Positions 9,153 through 17,953 of a stretch of 46,559 nucleotides of DNA are shown one piece after another. The stretch comes from a bacterium (GTDB lineage Bacteria; Cyanobacteriota; Vampirovibrionia; Gastranaerophilales; Gastranaerophilaceae). The stretch covers positions 1 through 46,559 of the forward strand of contig JAKSUQ010000015.1 in NCBI GenBank assembly GCA_024408855.1, written 5' to 3'. The translations under genes were made by a program, and so were the position numbers. Under the pieces are notes generated by a model that was not told the DNA's origin, made no database searches, and worked only from the letters and a program-made list of their open reading frames with translations. Each line of letters starts with the position of its first letter. Position 1 is the stretch's first letter.

Positions 9153-10243
9153 TACTTATCGACCTCCGGCAAAATTATATCCAATGAACCGGCTATCGCG
9201 ATGGCATCATTAATATATGTACCTACCAAAAGTTTTCTCAAGAGATTAACTGCATAATACGAGCCGGTTCTCCACTTTAATCTGTACGGAGCTTTATTGC
9301 CGTCAGATATGATAAAACAAGAAGCTAATCCTCTCGGTGCTTCAATTTCAGAACAATATTCACCTTCTGGAATAGTTAAATTAACAGGTTTGATTTTCGT
9401 TGCCTCATATATTGTATTTGTCTTTATATTTGCGACTGCCTGCGCCACAATCTTTATACTTTCTTTGATTTCAAGAACTCTTGCCTTATACCGGCCCCAA
9501 CTGTCTTTGTTTTCAAGAACAACCGTATCAAATTCATATCCGTCATAGAGCTTATCTGTTTTTCTTAAATCAAAGTTAAAACCGCTTGTCCTAAGGTTAA
9601 CACCTGTTATTCCATAATTTATGGCATCTGATGCTTCCAAAATTCCTTTTTGTGCTGTACGTTGTATAAAAATTGGGTTTTCAGTAATTATATTTTCATA
9701 ATCAATAATTTTTTCAGGTAAAATCCTCAAAATTTCTTCTACATCATCCAAATCAAAAATATCATGTCTAAGCCCGCCAAAAACAAAGTAATTATTCATC
9801 ATTCTTTGACCTGATATCTTTTCAAAATATTGTAAAATCAACTCCCGTTCTCTAAAAGCGTAGAAAAACGGCGAAACAGCACCTAAATCCATAAGAAATG
9901 CACCTATCCACAACAGGTGAGAAGCTATTCTGTTCAACTCTAACAACATTACCCTTATAGCCTTAATCCGATTTGACAGTTCGATTTCAAGTGCATTTTC
10001 AATACTACGACAAAACAATTCGGAATAAAAAAAGCCTGCCAAGTAGTCAATTCTGTCTACTAATGGTAAATACTGGATATAAGAAAGTTTCTCTGCCATT
10101 TTTTCCATTCCTCTGTGCAAATAGCCAACGTCCGGTTCACAGGCAGTTATTTTTTCTCCGTTTAAATCCAATACAAGTCGCAACACACCATGCGTTGACG
10201 GATGTTGAGGACCTAAGTTTAATTTTAAGCGAGAATTATTCAT
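9152..10243 (-). CDS. nuoD: Complex I 49-kDa subunit NuoD (NdhH)
   Basis: NuoD is the hydrogenase-large-subunit homologue lining the quinone-reduction site. The N-terminus has GPQHPSTHGVLRL, with the quinone-contacting His, and the family signature DVGYLHRGMEKMAE; the C-terminus ends in the conserved SLDIILPEVDK. At 363 aa it is somewhat shorter than most NuoD/NdhH proteins (about 390-410 aa). It is encoded separately from nuoC (gap 12 nt), unlike the fused NuoCD of enterobacteria. Confidence 0.97.
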   Translation of the reverse strand: MNNSRLKLNLGPQHPSTHGVLRLVLDLNGEKITACEPDVGYLHRGMEKMAEKLSYIQYLPLVDRIDYLAGFFYSELFCRSIENALEIELSNRIKAIRVMLLELNRIASHLLWIGAFLMDLGAVSPFFYAFRERELILQYFEKISGQRMMNNYFVFGGLRHDIFDLDDVEEILRILPEKIIDYENIITENPIFIQRTAQKGILEASDAINYGITGVNLRTSGFNFDLRKTDKLYDGYEFDTVVLENKDSWGRYKARVLEIKESIKIVAQAVANIKTNTIYEATKIKPVNLTIPEGEYCSEIEAPRGLASCFIISDGNKAPYRLKWRTGSYYAVNLLRKLLVGTYINDAIAIAGSLDIILPEVDK

Positions 10244-10255
10244 TCTTATTCAGCC

Positions 10256-10669
10256 TCAATTATTTTGCTCATAATCTTTGCGCAGAGGATTACCCTGCCA
10301 ATTTTCACTCATATATAATCGTTTTAAATCTTCGTGGTTTAGAAAATTTACACCAAACAGATCATAAATTTCCCTTTCATCAGCAATCGCCGAAGAAAAT
10401 ATATCAGTAACACTCTCTGCTTCATTAGAGGTACTTAATGTATAAGAAATCACCAAGTCTTCTTCATTTTCTGTTGAATATAACCTGTACATTAGTTCAA
10501 TACCGTCTTTTTGATGATCTATGGCTATGATTTCTTTCAACATATCAAAGCCATAGTTTTTTTTAATAAGCCCTATTGTATTGTGCAAATCTGATTTCAA
10601 GACAATCTTATCATCTTGAAGAACACAATTACTAATGATATTTTGTATGTCATATAAATTTGCTTTCAT
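10256..10669 (-). CDS. nuoC: Complex I 30-kDa subunit NuoC (NdhJ)
   Basis: NuoC is a structural subunit of the peripheral arm next to NuoD. The 137-aa protein ends with the family block DEREIYDLFGVNF ... LYMSENWQGNPLRKDY, the classic 30-kDa signature. The N-terminal half is divergent. It is short (the family is typically 150-200 aa) but the diagnostic region is complete. It starts 2 nt after the nuoB stop. Confidence 0.94.
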   Translation of the reverse strand: MKANLYDIQNIISNCVLQDDKIVLKSDLHNTIGLIKKNYGFDMLKEIIAIDHQKDGIELMYRLYSTENEEDLVISYTLSTSNEAESVTDIFSSAIADEREIYDLFGVNFLNHEDLKRLYMSENWQGNPLRKDYEQNN

Positions 10670-10671
10670 AT

Positions 10672-11226
10672 TTATTCAACTCCTATTTTAGTAATACTGA
10701 TATCATAGTCGTCATTAATAATTTTGCAATTTTTATAAAATTCCGGTCTATGTTTTTGCATAAATTCTTTTCTTTTTAATATTGTTTCTTTACTAATATT
10801 TTTTTGTAATTTTCTAATGGCATCAATTAGACTTTCAGGTTTGGGCGGACACATAGGGAGGTATATGTCAACCGGTATTATCTTATCTATACCCTTTACT
10901 ACGGAATATGAACTATCTGCAAACATTCCGCCACCACAAGTACAAGCACCCATTGCAATAACATATTTTGGTTCAGCCATTTGTTCATACAATCTCAATA
11001 AGACAGGTGCCATTTTATAAGTAATTGTCCCTGCACAGATAAGCAAATCCGCTTGCCTCGGCGAACCTCTGAAAATTTCCGAACCAAATCTTGCAATATC
11101 ATTATTAGATGCAACTGTCTGCATCATTTCAATTCCGCAACAAGATGTTGCAAAAGTTAACGGCCATAAAGAATTTTTCCTGCTCCAATTTAAAAAGAAA
11201 TCTATGGATGTAACTATAACATTCAT
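10672..11226 (-). CDS. nuoB: Complex I subunit NuoB (NdhK), cluster N2
   Basis: NuoB holds the terminal 4Fe-4S cluster N2 that reduces quinone. The ligands are visible as the Cys pair in [11 protein letters not shown], the Cys residues of [11 protein letters not shown] and the Cys of [13 protein letters not shown] at 11235 is in frame, but ATG 11226 has GAGGTGG directly upstream and overlaps the nuoA stop as TAATG, so 11226 is preferred (184 aa). The family block [20 protein letters not shown] is present. Confidence 0.96.
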   Translation of the reverse strand: MNVIVTSIDFFLNWSRKNSLWPLTFATSCCGIEMMQTVASNNDIARFGSEIFRGSPRQADLLICAGTITYKMAPVLLRLYEQMAEPKYVIAMGACTCGGGMFADSSYSVVKGIDKIIPVDIYLPMCPPKPESLIDAIRKLQKNISKETILKRKEFMQKHRPEFYKNCKIINDDYDISITKIGVE

Positions 11227-11582
11227 TATATCCACCTCAACATTTTTCTTTTCATAGCAAAAAATAATCCAAAAAGTAATATCGTTACAAATATAAAGGC
11301 TTCAATAACAGAAAAAACTCCTATCATTGAAAATTTTACCGCAAACGGATAAAGAAAAATTGTTTCAACATCAAATATTAAGAATAAAATTGCATAATTA
11401 AAATACTTAACATCAAATTTCATATGAGCATTATCAAATGGTATTACACCACATTCGTAAGTAGAATTTTTGATTAATGATTTATTACTATATTGACAAA
11501 TAAATCCTGCAAGTACCATTAAAATTGCAAAAAGTGCTGACAATACCGTAAATATTATTAAACAAGTCAGTTCTCTCAACAT
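11226..11582 (-). CDS. nuoA: Complex I membrane subunit NuoA (NdhC); first gene of the operon
   Basis: NuoA is a three-helix subunit at the junction of the membrane and peripheral arms. The 118-aa protein has the signature [20 protein letters not shown], and the acidic helix residues in [18 protein letters not shown] 11582 has a strong AAAGGAG site. It opens the eleven-gene operon A-B-C-D-H-I-J-K-L-M-N. The genes for NuoE, NuoF and NuoG are absent: nuoC-nuoD and nuoD-nuoH are directly joined and no homologue occurs elsewhere in the window. Confidence 0.96.
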   Translation of the reverse strand: MLRELTCLIIFTVLSALFAILMVLAGFICQYSNKSLIKNSTYECGVIPFDNAHMKFDVKYFNYAILFLIFDVETIFLYPFAVKFSMIGVFSVIEAFIFVTILLFGLFFAMKRKMLRWI

Positions 11583-11647
11583 TATCTCCTTTTACTTGGA
11601 TACCTTATAACAATTTTCTACTAAAAACTTTTTTGATACAATAGATT

Positions 11648-11653
11648 ATTATA
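11648..11653 (-). promoter_or_regulatory. Possible -10 box of the nuo operon
   Basis: The minus strand has TATAAT here, 65 nt upstream of the nuoA ATG, in the 89-nt divergent gap between nuoA and the TPR gene. No good -35 is seen at 16-18 nt. The same AT-rich stretch offers TATACA on the plus strand for the TPR gene, so the two promoters may overlap. Confidence 0.35.
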
Positions 11654-11671
11654 CAATATTAAGACAAAATT

Positions 11672-12316
11672 ATGCGACAACTTTCCATAACAATTTTATT
11701 TATATTTATTTTTACAGTTTGCACAAGCTCAATTTCGTATGCAACTTCAATAAAAGGCGGAATAAAATATACCATACCGGTGAACTATTCACATTTATCC
11801 GAATCCGAACTTTCTGCTAAAGCAAATAATTACTACAATATTGCAAATGTTTCATCAGTAAACAATGAACCTGATGAAAATATGTCAAAAGCATTATTAT
11901 TGTACACAATTTTACAAAACAAAAATCCTAAAAAGGAATTATATTCAATCAGACTTGGGAATTTATACGATAAACTCGGGAAATACAAATATGCAAAGTC
12001 TAACCTATGCAGAGCTATCGGAATAAATCCATACTATTCTGACGGCTATTATTATCTTGGAGAATTTTATTATAAAAAAGGACAATACAGGTCTGCATTA
12101 AGGGAATATATAAGAGCTGAAAAATATTTATCCTGTTCAAATCCTGATTTATACTACAAAATTGGGGATATTTACGAAAAATTCGGTGATACTCGAAAAG
12201 CATTGGTGTACTTAAAAAAAGTACAACCAAATTCTTCAAACAAAAATGTAAACGAAAAGATTAAACAACTTGAAAACGCTGACAAAACTAATCAAAAGTT
12301 TTATACCAACAATTAA
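11672..12316 (+). CDS. Exported tetratricopeptide-repeat protein
   Basis: The 214-aa protein has an N-terminal signal peptide (hydrophobic residues 5-22, cleavage probably near SYA-TS). About three to four TPR-like helical pairs follow from residue 60, for example YSIRLGNLYDKLGKYKYA, GYYYLGEFYYKKGQYRSA and LYYKIGDIYEKFGDTRKA. TPRs mediate protein contacts, so a periplasmic or membrane-associated scaffold role is likely, but no specific function can be named. There is no Shine-Dalgarno; a TATACA element lies 16 nt before the ATG, so the leader would be very short. Its stop codon overlaps the stop of the convergent fliD. Confidence 0.75.
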   Translation: MRQLSITILFIFIFTVCTSSISYATSIKGGIKYTIPVNYSHLSESELSAKANNYYNIANVSSVNNEPDENMSKALLLYTILQNKNPKKELYSIRLGNLYDKLGKYKYAKSNLCRAIGINPYYSDGYYYLGEFYYKKGQYRSALREYIRAEKYLSCSNPDLYYKIGDIYEKFGDTRKALVYLKKVQPNSSNKNVNEKIKQLENADKTNQKFYTNN

Positions 12317-14052
12317 CCTGCAAGGAAAGAGCTGTAATTTTGTTGCATTTGAGCAATAAGCAACTCCATATTACTAAACTTATCTTCCAGTTGCTTTTGA
12401 TATGTTGTAATTTTATTTTGTTGTTTTGTAATCTTTTCTTGTTGTTTTTTGATATCACTATCTATGGTATTTTGTTTGATATCAAAATAACCTGTCGTAG
12501 CTGCAAGCATTGTTTCAACGGAATTTTCCATCATATTTAATATTCCGTTTTCCCCTGCCAAAATACTTGTAACAGAATCCGGATCGGATTCAAACATTTC
12601 TATAAATTTGTTTTCGTCCAAAGTCAAATTTGCAGTATCAGTTGAAAGATTATTACCATCAGCTTTCGCCGTTGAAATACCAAGCTCAGATAGTAATTTA
12701 AAAGCTCCTCCATTTGAGTCATTACGACTGTTTGCCAGATTTCTGATTGAAGTTTGAAAACTGGTTAAAGCTGACTCTCTTTGAAGATCAGCACCAGAGG
12801 CAGTAACTTCACTAATTTGTGCCATCATATTATTATATTCTGATACAAAATTTTTAACTGCATCAACTAATTCACCTGTATCTTGAGTTATGCTAAGAGT
12901 TGTTTCACCGTCCTCTTCTGTATTAACTCGATTCAATTTAATAGTAACACCGTCTATTCTTGATATATCAGATGTAACTGTATTTGAAGTAGATATAACA
13001 TCCGTACCATTTATTGAAAATAAAGCATTTTGACCAAGTTCTTGGTTATCAATAAACATTCTTGATGAAACTATAGCATTGTTTTCATCTCTCTCAGTTG
13101 TCGTAAAACCCATAACATCAGTAAAATTACTTGTACCGGCTTCAACATTTATGTATGAAGCCCCCTCTATTTTTGATGTCAAATTAATTTTTCCGGTAGT
13201 ACTATCCCAATAAGCAGTAACTTGAGCGGCTTCTGTATTGTTAATTTGATAGATTAAACTTGAAAGTGTAGTATCCTCATTAATCGTAAATTCAGCATCA
13301 CCGATAGTAAAAGTACCAGCTGTAATATTATCACGGAACCCAGCATTTTCATCCATAAGTTTTGATGAAATATTTGCCTTATACAAAGCGTTTGAAGAAT
13401 GATAAACACCGTTTTCATCTTTTTCCATGCCTAATATTGAAACAAAATTGGTAGTATCATTGGTTGCACCAATTACAACATCATAATCCTCAGGATTAGA
13501 TGATTTAATAGTTAAAATACCACCATCAATACTTAAATCAACACCTATTTCATTAAACGCATTTTTTAAATCGCTTAGCTTATCACCGTCTTCAATATTA
13601 ATTACATGTTTATAACCATCAACATAGACCGATAAATTACCGTTAGTTATGCCGATACCTGATAGTAAAGTTTCATCATCAGCCACACGACTTGCAGACT
13701 CATTTGAAACAGCTTTCGTCGCCGTAGCGAGTTGTTTTATGAAAATGTTATAATCTTCTTTTATTGCAGAATTTGTTGCTGTTGCAGTAAAAACTTCCTC
13801 ATTGGAAGATTTTGCTATACTTTTATTAAACAAATCGAAAGTCCCGCCAAATTTAACATCAGTTAGCTTTTCCAGTGCAGATCTGAATGAGCTAAAGGCA
13901 GCTCTCGTTGAATTTAAAGTATTTTTTTGCGTACTTAAACCATTTAATTTTGTTTTTAATAGATTAACTTTTTCTTGTTTAACCGATACTAAAGCCTCTA
14001 CCCAACCTGACGTATCAAGCCCTGATGCTAAACCGCTAAATGAAATTGACAT
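12313..14052 (-). CDS. fliD: Flagellar hook-associated protein 2 (filament cap)
   Basis: FliD forms the cap at the filament tip that folds exported flagellin. The 579-aa protein has the typical FliD N-terminus (SGLASGLDTSGWVEALVSV followed by a coiled coil) and C-terminus (a long coiled coil, DIKKQQEKITKQQNKI, then a short hydrophobic tail ending SSFLAG). The middle is a variable beta-rich region containing repeats of the FlgN/FliD type (e.g. SINGTDVISTSNTVTSDI). It is the only flagellar gene here. It has a good SD (AAGGA) and a sigma70-like promoter. Motility is implied for the organism but cannot be shown from one gene. Confidence 0.93.
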   Translation of the reverse strand: MSISFSGLASGLDTSGWVEALVSVKQEKVNLLKTKLNGLSTQKNTLNSTRAAFSSFRSALEKLTDVKFGGTFDLFNKSIAKSSNEEVFTATATNSAIKEDYNIFIKQLATATKAVSNESASRVADDETLLSGIGITNGNLSVYVDGYKHVINIEDGDKLSDLKNAFNEIGVDLSIDGGILTIKSSNPEDYDVVIGATNDTTNFVSILGMEKDENGVYHSSNALYKANISSKLMDENAGFRDNITAGTFTIGDAEFTINEDTTLSSLIYQINNTEAAQVTAYWDSTTGKINLTSKIEGASYINVEAGTSNFTDVMGFTTTERDENNAIVSSRMFIDNQELGQNALFSINGTDVISTSNTVTSDISRIDGVTIKLNRVNTEEDGETTLSITQDTGELVDAVKNFVSEYNNMMAQISEVTASGADLQRESALTSFQTSIRNLANSRNDSNGGAFKLLSELGISTAKADGNNLSTDTANLTLDENKFIEMFESDPDSVTSILAGENGILNMMENSVETMLAATTGYFDIKQNTIDSDIKKQQEKITKQQNKITTYQKQLEDKFSNMELLIAQMQQNYSSFLAG

Positions 14053-14099
14053 TTCTTAAATCCTTTTAATATTAAATATATATATTCCAATATATATAT

Positions 14100-14128
14100 A
14101 TTATAAGACATTATTGATAAATTTTCAA
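14100..14128 (-). promoter_or_regulatory. Sigma70-type promoter of fliD
   Basis: On the minus strand: TTGAAA (14128-14123), 17-nt spacer, TATAAT (14105-14100). Transcription would start near 14093, and the leader would contain an AT palindrome (about 14075-14100) able to form a hairpin. It does not look like a sigma28 flagellar promoter (TAAA-N15-GCCGATAA). Confidence 0.65.
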
Positions 14129-14165
14129 CCCTATTATTATATGATAATAATTTATATAATCTATA

Positions 14166-15068
14166 TTATTCAAACAACGCTTTTATAAAATTTTCATGAT
14201 CAAATGGAATTAAATCCTCAATTTTTTCTCCAACACCAACCAACTTAACCGGCAAACCCAAATCTTTCGCTATCGCAAGTACAATTCCACCCTTTGCTGT
14301 TCCGTCCATTTTTGTGAGTGCGACGGATGTTAAATTAACACATTCTTTAAAAACATTTGCTTGCTGAAGTCCGTTTTGTCCGGTATTTGCATCCAATACC
14401 AATAAACTTTCTCTTAATGAATCGGGAGCATTTTTATCAACAACAGATTTCATTTTTGATAATTCTTCCATTAAATTAAATTTATTTTGGAGCCTGCCTG
14501 CGGTATCAATAAGTATAACATCATACTTTTCATTTTTTGCTTTTTGAATTGCTTCATAAACAACAGATGCAGGATCAGCTTTATCTCTCCTAACAATATC
14601 TGCACCGGAGCGTTTTGACCATATATCAGCCTGTTCTTCCGCTGCGGCTCTAAAAGTATCACCGGCAGCAATTAACACCTTTTGTCCTTTTGATTTAAAC
14701 ATGTAAGCTAATTTTCCGATAAGCGTTGTTTTTCCAACACCGTTAACACCTGTTATAAAATATATATTCAACTCTCCGTTTATATATTTAAGCTCAGCAT
14801 CTCCGGCTTTTTTTAATGTCGATAAAAATTCATATTTTAAATATTCCCTAACCTCTGAAGGCTTAATTTTTGTTTGCTTACGCAATTTATCAGTCAATTC
14901 AGCTGCGTAATTAACCCCGACATCAGCAAGTATAAGAGCATCTTCCATATCATCCAGCACGAAATCGGAAAATTCTGTTTGCTCAGAAACAGCATTAACA
15001 ACGTTCCCTACTAATGATTGAGTTGTCTTGACAACCGTCGATTTTAATTTATCTACAAAATTCCACAT
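14166..15068 (-). CDS. ftsY: Signal recognition particle receptor FtsY
   Basis: FtsY is the SRP-receptor GTPase that docks ribosome-SRP complexes at the inner membrane. The 300-aa protein is the NG core alone: helical N domain (1-95), P-loop GVNGVGKTTL, the SRP-GTPase insertion with DTFRAAAEEQ, DTAGR, TKMD, and the closing GVGEKIEDLIPFD. It lacks the long acidic A domain of E. coli FtsY. It is the last gene of nusB-FkbM-ftsY, 2 nt after the FkbM stop. Confidence 0.96.
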   Translation of the reverse strand: MWNFVDKLKSTVVKTTQSLVGNVVNAVSEQTEFSDFVLDDMEDALILADVGVNYAAELTDKLRKQTKIKPSEVREYLKYEFLSTLKKAGDAELKYINGELNIYFITGVNGVGKTTLIGKLAYMFKSKGQKVLIAAGDTFRAAAEEQADIWSKRSGADIVRRDKADPASVVYEAIQKAKNEKYDVILIDTAGRLQNKFNLMEELSKMKSVVDKNAPDSLRESLLVLDANTGQNGLQQANVFKECVNLTSVALTKMDGTAKGGIVLAIAKDLGLPVKLVGVGEKIEDLIPFDHENFIKALFE

Positions 15069-15070
15069 AA

Positions 15071-15745
15071 TCAGCCCGCATACTCATAAATATAGTCTTC
15101 GTTTTCTCTTATTGTTTCGATTTGCTTGTAACCGATTTCATGCATAAAAACATCAACTTCTTGTTTTCTGTTAAAGCTTTCAATAACAATCACAGGATGA
15201 CTTAATAAAATTGTATTCTTCGCACCTACTAAGACCTCAACTTCTGCACCTTCAACGTCGATTTTAATTAAATCCACTTTTTCTTTAATACAAAATGAAT
15301 CGAGAGGCTTAAATATAAAACCTCCGCCTTTTTTTTTGGCAAAAATTGTATTTCCAATATTACCTTCATCATAGTGATTTATATCTTGACGGCATTCTTC
15401 ATCTGACAAACCAACATTATAAAGTTTTACAATTTTATTCAACAAATTAAGCTGAATATTTGTTTGTAAAATATCAAACGTATCAGGCAAAGGCTCAAAA
15501 GAATATATTCGTTTTGCTTTACGCTCAATAGCCCAATAAACAGTATGACTTCCAATATTAGCACCAATATCAATAATTACTGACTTGTCTTTCAAGTATT
15601 TGTCAATAATTCCCAAAGCTCCGCCTTGCCAATTGTCCCAATAGTCTTTTGAATTAACCATATTAGCCGAAATAATATCAGTCTTATAGTGCGGAAGATA
15701 AAATTTTGCGTTTCTTATTGAAAATACAGCTCGTTCATCAATCAT
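15071..15745 (-). CDS. FkbM-family methyltransferase
   Basis: This is a SAM-dependent methyltransferase of the FkbM family, which often O-methylates sugars or glycolipids; the substrate is unknown. In the 224-aa protein, motif I is VIDIGANIGSHTVYWA (about 57-72), followed by the acidic YSFEPLPDTF, and motif LIKIDVEGAEVEVLVGA lies near 150. It is fully cytoplasmic, with no membrane segment. It sits between nusB and ftsY with gaps of 4 and 2 nt, so it must be co-transcribed. Its role there is not obvious; it may be an insertion into an older nusB-ftsY pair. Confidence 0.85.
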   Translation of the reverse strand: MIDERAVFSIRNAKFYLPHYKTDIISANMVNSKDYWDNWQGGALGIIDKYLKDKSVIIDIGANIGSHTVYWAIERKAKRIYSFEPLPDTFDILQTNIQLNLLNKIVKLYNVGLSDEECRQDINHYDEGNIGNTIFAKKKGGGFIFKPLDSFCIKEKVDLIKIDVEGAEVEVLVGAKNTILLSHPVIVIESFNRKQEVDVFMHEIGYKQIETIRENEDYIYEYAG

Positions 15746-15749
15746 CCAT

Positions 15750-16412
15750 TTACCCTTTTAGTCCATTCTCCAAAATAACTTTTGCCAAAATACCGTTTAC
15801 AAATGAAGATGAGTCCTCTGTTGAATATTTTTTTGCAAGTTCAACAGCTTCATCTGCAACAACCTTAACAGGAGTCTCCTGAATATACAAAAGCTCTGTT
15901 ATAGCGATTCTCAAAATATCCTTATCCATTTTAACGAGTCTGGAAATATCCCAACCATTGGAATATTTTTGGATTTGAGCATCAATTTCTTTGTTATGAG
16001 ATTTGTATTCTTCCGCAATTTTTGCTGAATAATTTTGGACTTCAGATTGATTTTCAAGAGTTGCAAACTCAGCTATTTCCAATGCTAAAATAGCTTTTTC
16101 GGCAACATCAAGCATTGTATCCACTTTTGTAATCATTTCATCAGTCATTGGAATCTGAACCGGTTTATTTGCAGCTCCAATCGGTCTTGAAAGATTTGAG
16201 TCATGCTCCGCTTCATAATCCTCAAGATAACTTTTTATATCAATTAGTGAGCCTAATGTTAATTTTAAATCTTCTGAAGCAGAGTCAGAAAGTATTCTTA
16301 CGGATTTGACCATAATATTTTCGAAATCTGCATGTGAATATTTTGTTATATCTTTTTCAAGTTGAGAAAAGAGTAAAAGTGTCAATTCTCGGGAAGCATG
16401 TCTTGCTTGCAT
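15750..16412 (-). CDS. nusB: Transcription antitermination factor NusB
   Basis: NusB joins NusE (S10) on boxA RNA to antiterminate rRNA transcription. The C-terminal half has the diagnostic helices (MDKDILRIAITELLYI, KVVADEAVELAKKYSTEDS, SFVNGILAKV). At 220 aa it is longer than E. coli NusB (139 aa): a long insertion separates the first helices from the core, as in cyanobacterial NusB, and the N-terminus MQARHASRELTLLLFSQL also resembles cyanobacterial ones. ATG 16412 has AGGAG upstream. It heads the nusB-FkbM-ftsY operon and is divergent from deoB. Confidence 0.94.
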   Translation of the reverse strand: MQARHASRELTLLLFSQLEKDITKYSHADFENIMVKSVRILSDSASEDLKLTLGSLIDIKSYLEDYEAEHDSNLSRPIGAANKPVQIPMTDEMITKVDTMLDVAEKAILALEIAEFATLENQSEVQNYSAKIAEEYKSHNKEIDAQIQKYSNGWDISRLVKMDKDILRIAITELLYIQETPVKVVADEAVELAKKYSTEDSSSFVNGILAKVILENGLKG

Positions 16413-16469
16413 AAATTTATCTCCTGTTTAAATTTTTAACTTTTTTATAATAATAACATGAAAATATGT

Positions 16470-16475
16470 TATAAT
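16470..16475 (+). promoter_or_regulatory. -10 box of deoB
   Basis: TATAAT lies 24 nt upstream of the preferred deoB ATG (16500). It lies within an in-frame upstream extension of deoB starting at 16458, which argues that translation does not begin at 16458. No clear -35 is seen. Confidence 0.5.
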
Positions 16476-16499
16476 AAACCACAATGGGGGAAGAAAAAA

Positions 16500-17681
16500 A
16501 TGAAAAAAAGAGCAATTATTATCGTAATAGATTCAATGGGGATTGGTGCCCTGTCTGATTGTGCAGAATTTGGAGATATCCCTGAATGTAATACACTTAA
16601 GAATGTTTGTAACTTTAACAACGGACTTAATGTTCCAAACCTTGAAAAAATGGGTTTGGGTAATATACAGGATTTTAAGGGGATTAATAGGACATCCTCC
16701 CCGATAGCTCAATATGGAACTTTACAAGAAAAATCAAAAGGAAAAGACACCACGACCGGACACTGGGAAATTGCAGGACTAATATCCGAAAAGCCTTTTG
16801 CGACATTTCCGAATGGTTTTCCAAAAGAATTAATTGACAAATTTATAAGAGAAACAGGTTGCAATGGAATTTTAGCAAATTGTCCGGCAAGCGGAACAGC
16901 CATAATCGAAAAATTAAACGAAGAACATCACCTAACAAAATTTCCTATTGTTTACACATCAGCAGACAGCGTTTTCCAGATTGCAGTTGACACTGACATA
17001 ATACCGATAGAAACGCTTTATGAATGGTGCATAAAGGCACGTAAGATTTTGGATGAAGGAAATTACAATGTTGCAAGGGTTATTGCAAGACCTTACAAGA
17101 TAATAGACGGAAAACCGACAAGAATATCGAAAGACCGACGTGATTATTCAATGGCTCCTCCGTCAGATACAATATTAGATAAGGTTAAAAAGGCCGGTGC
17201 CAAAGTGATAGGTATCGGAAAGATTGAGGACATTTTCTCAAAAGCCGGAATTACCCATGCTATTCATACCGGTTCAAATAAAGAAGGACTGGAGTTAACC
17301 GTTAAAGCTCTAAAAGGAGAACTTGCACTCTCGGAAATCAAATATAATGATACCGAGATAAAAGATGAAAGTCGTGAAATTATATTCACCAATCTTGTCG
17401 ATACAGATATGCTCTTTGGGCACAGGAATGATGCAAAGGGATATGGCAAAGCAATTGAAGAAATTGACAAATATTTGACAGAAATTCTTCCTCTAATCGG
17501 CGAAGATGATTTATTGGTTATAACTGCCGACCATGGATGTGATCCTACCGTTCCAGGAACTGACCATACGAGAGAATATGTTCCTGTATTGTACTATTCA
17601 AAAGGAATAATTCCTACTGATTTGGGACTTGAGAAAGGTTTTGATTCAATAGCAAACAGGGTTTGGGAACATTTGTTCTAA
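16500..17681 (+). CDS. deoB: Phosphopentomutase
   Basis: DeoB interconverts ribose-1- and ribose-5-phosphate (also deoxyribose forms), feeding nucleoside sugars into the pentose pathway. It is of the alkaline-phosphatase superfamily with two Mn ions. Motifs seen: VIDSMGIG (metal site), GKDTTTGHWEIAG (phosphorylated Thr), ADSVFQIA, DTDMLFGHRND, ITADHGCDPT and TDHTREYVPVL. The protein is 393 aa from ATG 16500, which has GGGGGAAG about 8 nt upstream; an earlier ATG at 16458 overlaps the promoter and adds an unrelated tail. It is followed by a separately promoted ferredoxin gene. Confidence 0.97.
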   Translation: MKKRAIIIVIDSMGIGALSDCAEFGDIPECNTLKNVCNFNNGLNVPNLEKMGLGNIQDFKGINRTSSPIAQYGTLQEKSKGKDTTTGHWEIAGLISEKPFATFPNGFPKELIDKFIRETGCNGILANCPASGTAIIEKLNEEHHLTKFPIVYTSADSVFQIAVDTDIIPIETLYEWCIKARKILDEGNYNVARVIARPYKIIDGKPTRISKDRRDYSMAPPSDTILDKVKKAGAKVIGIGKIEDIFSKAGITHAIHTGSNKEGLELTVKALKGELALSEIKYNDTEIKDESREIIFTNLVDTDMLFGHRNDAKGYGKAIEEIDKYLTEILPLIGEDDLLVITADHGCDPTVPGTDHTREYVPVLYYSKGIIPTDLGLEKGFDSIANRVWEHLF

Positions 17682-17698
17682 TTTTTTTTATTTCGTTG

Positions 17699-17704
17699 TA
17701 TAAT
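17699..17704 (+). promoter_or_regulatory. -10 box of the ferredoxin gene
   Basis: TATAAT lies 53 nt upstream of the ferredoxin ATG, just after the deoB stop. The -35 region is weak (TTCTAA at 17-nt spacing). Confidence 0.45.
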
Positions 17705-17757
17705 AATTTATGATACCCGATATGGGTTGGTTAACAGATAAAAAAGGAGAATTTAAA

Positions 17758-17934
17758 ATGAACGTAAAAATTAATGATTCTTGTATAGGTTGCGGTGCTT
17801 GCGAATCAATTTGTGATGCTGTTTTTCATGTAGAAGATGTTGCATCAGTTAAAGAAGCAGGAGTTGCAGGCAATGAAGATTGTGTTAAAGAAGCAGCTGA
17901 TGCTTGCCCTGTTGGAGCAATCGAAGTAGCTTAG
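17758..17934 (+). CDS. Small 4Fe-4S ferredoxin
   Basis: A 58-aa soluble electron carrier. The Cys residues are C9-x2-C12-x2-C15 and C50-Pro, the ligands of one 4Fe-4S cluster. The second cluster of clostridial ferredoxins is absent; C19 and C42 are placed as in Desulfovibrio/Thermotoga-type ferredoxins, where they can form a disulfide. An earlier in-frame ATG (17710) exists, but ATG 17758 has AAGGAG upstream and matches family length. A promoter upstream and a hairpin terminator downstream make it a one-gene unit. It is a plausible electron donor to the NuoEFG-less complex I (inference). Confidence 0.93.
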   Translation: MNVKINDSCIGCGACESICDAVFHVEDVASVKEAGVAGNEDCVKEAADACPVGAIEVA

Positions 17935-17953
17935 TAATAAAATCAAATTTGAT

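Noticed and set aside
16458-16499. Upstream start for deoB
   Set aside because: The TATAAT box overlaps it, and a strong G-rich SD sits before ATG 16500 where family homology begins.
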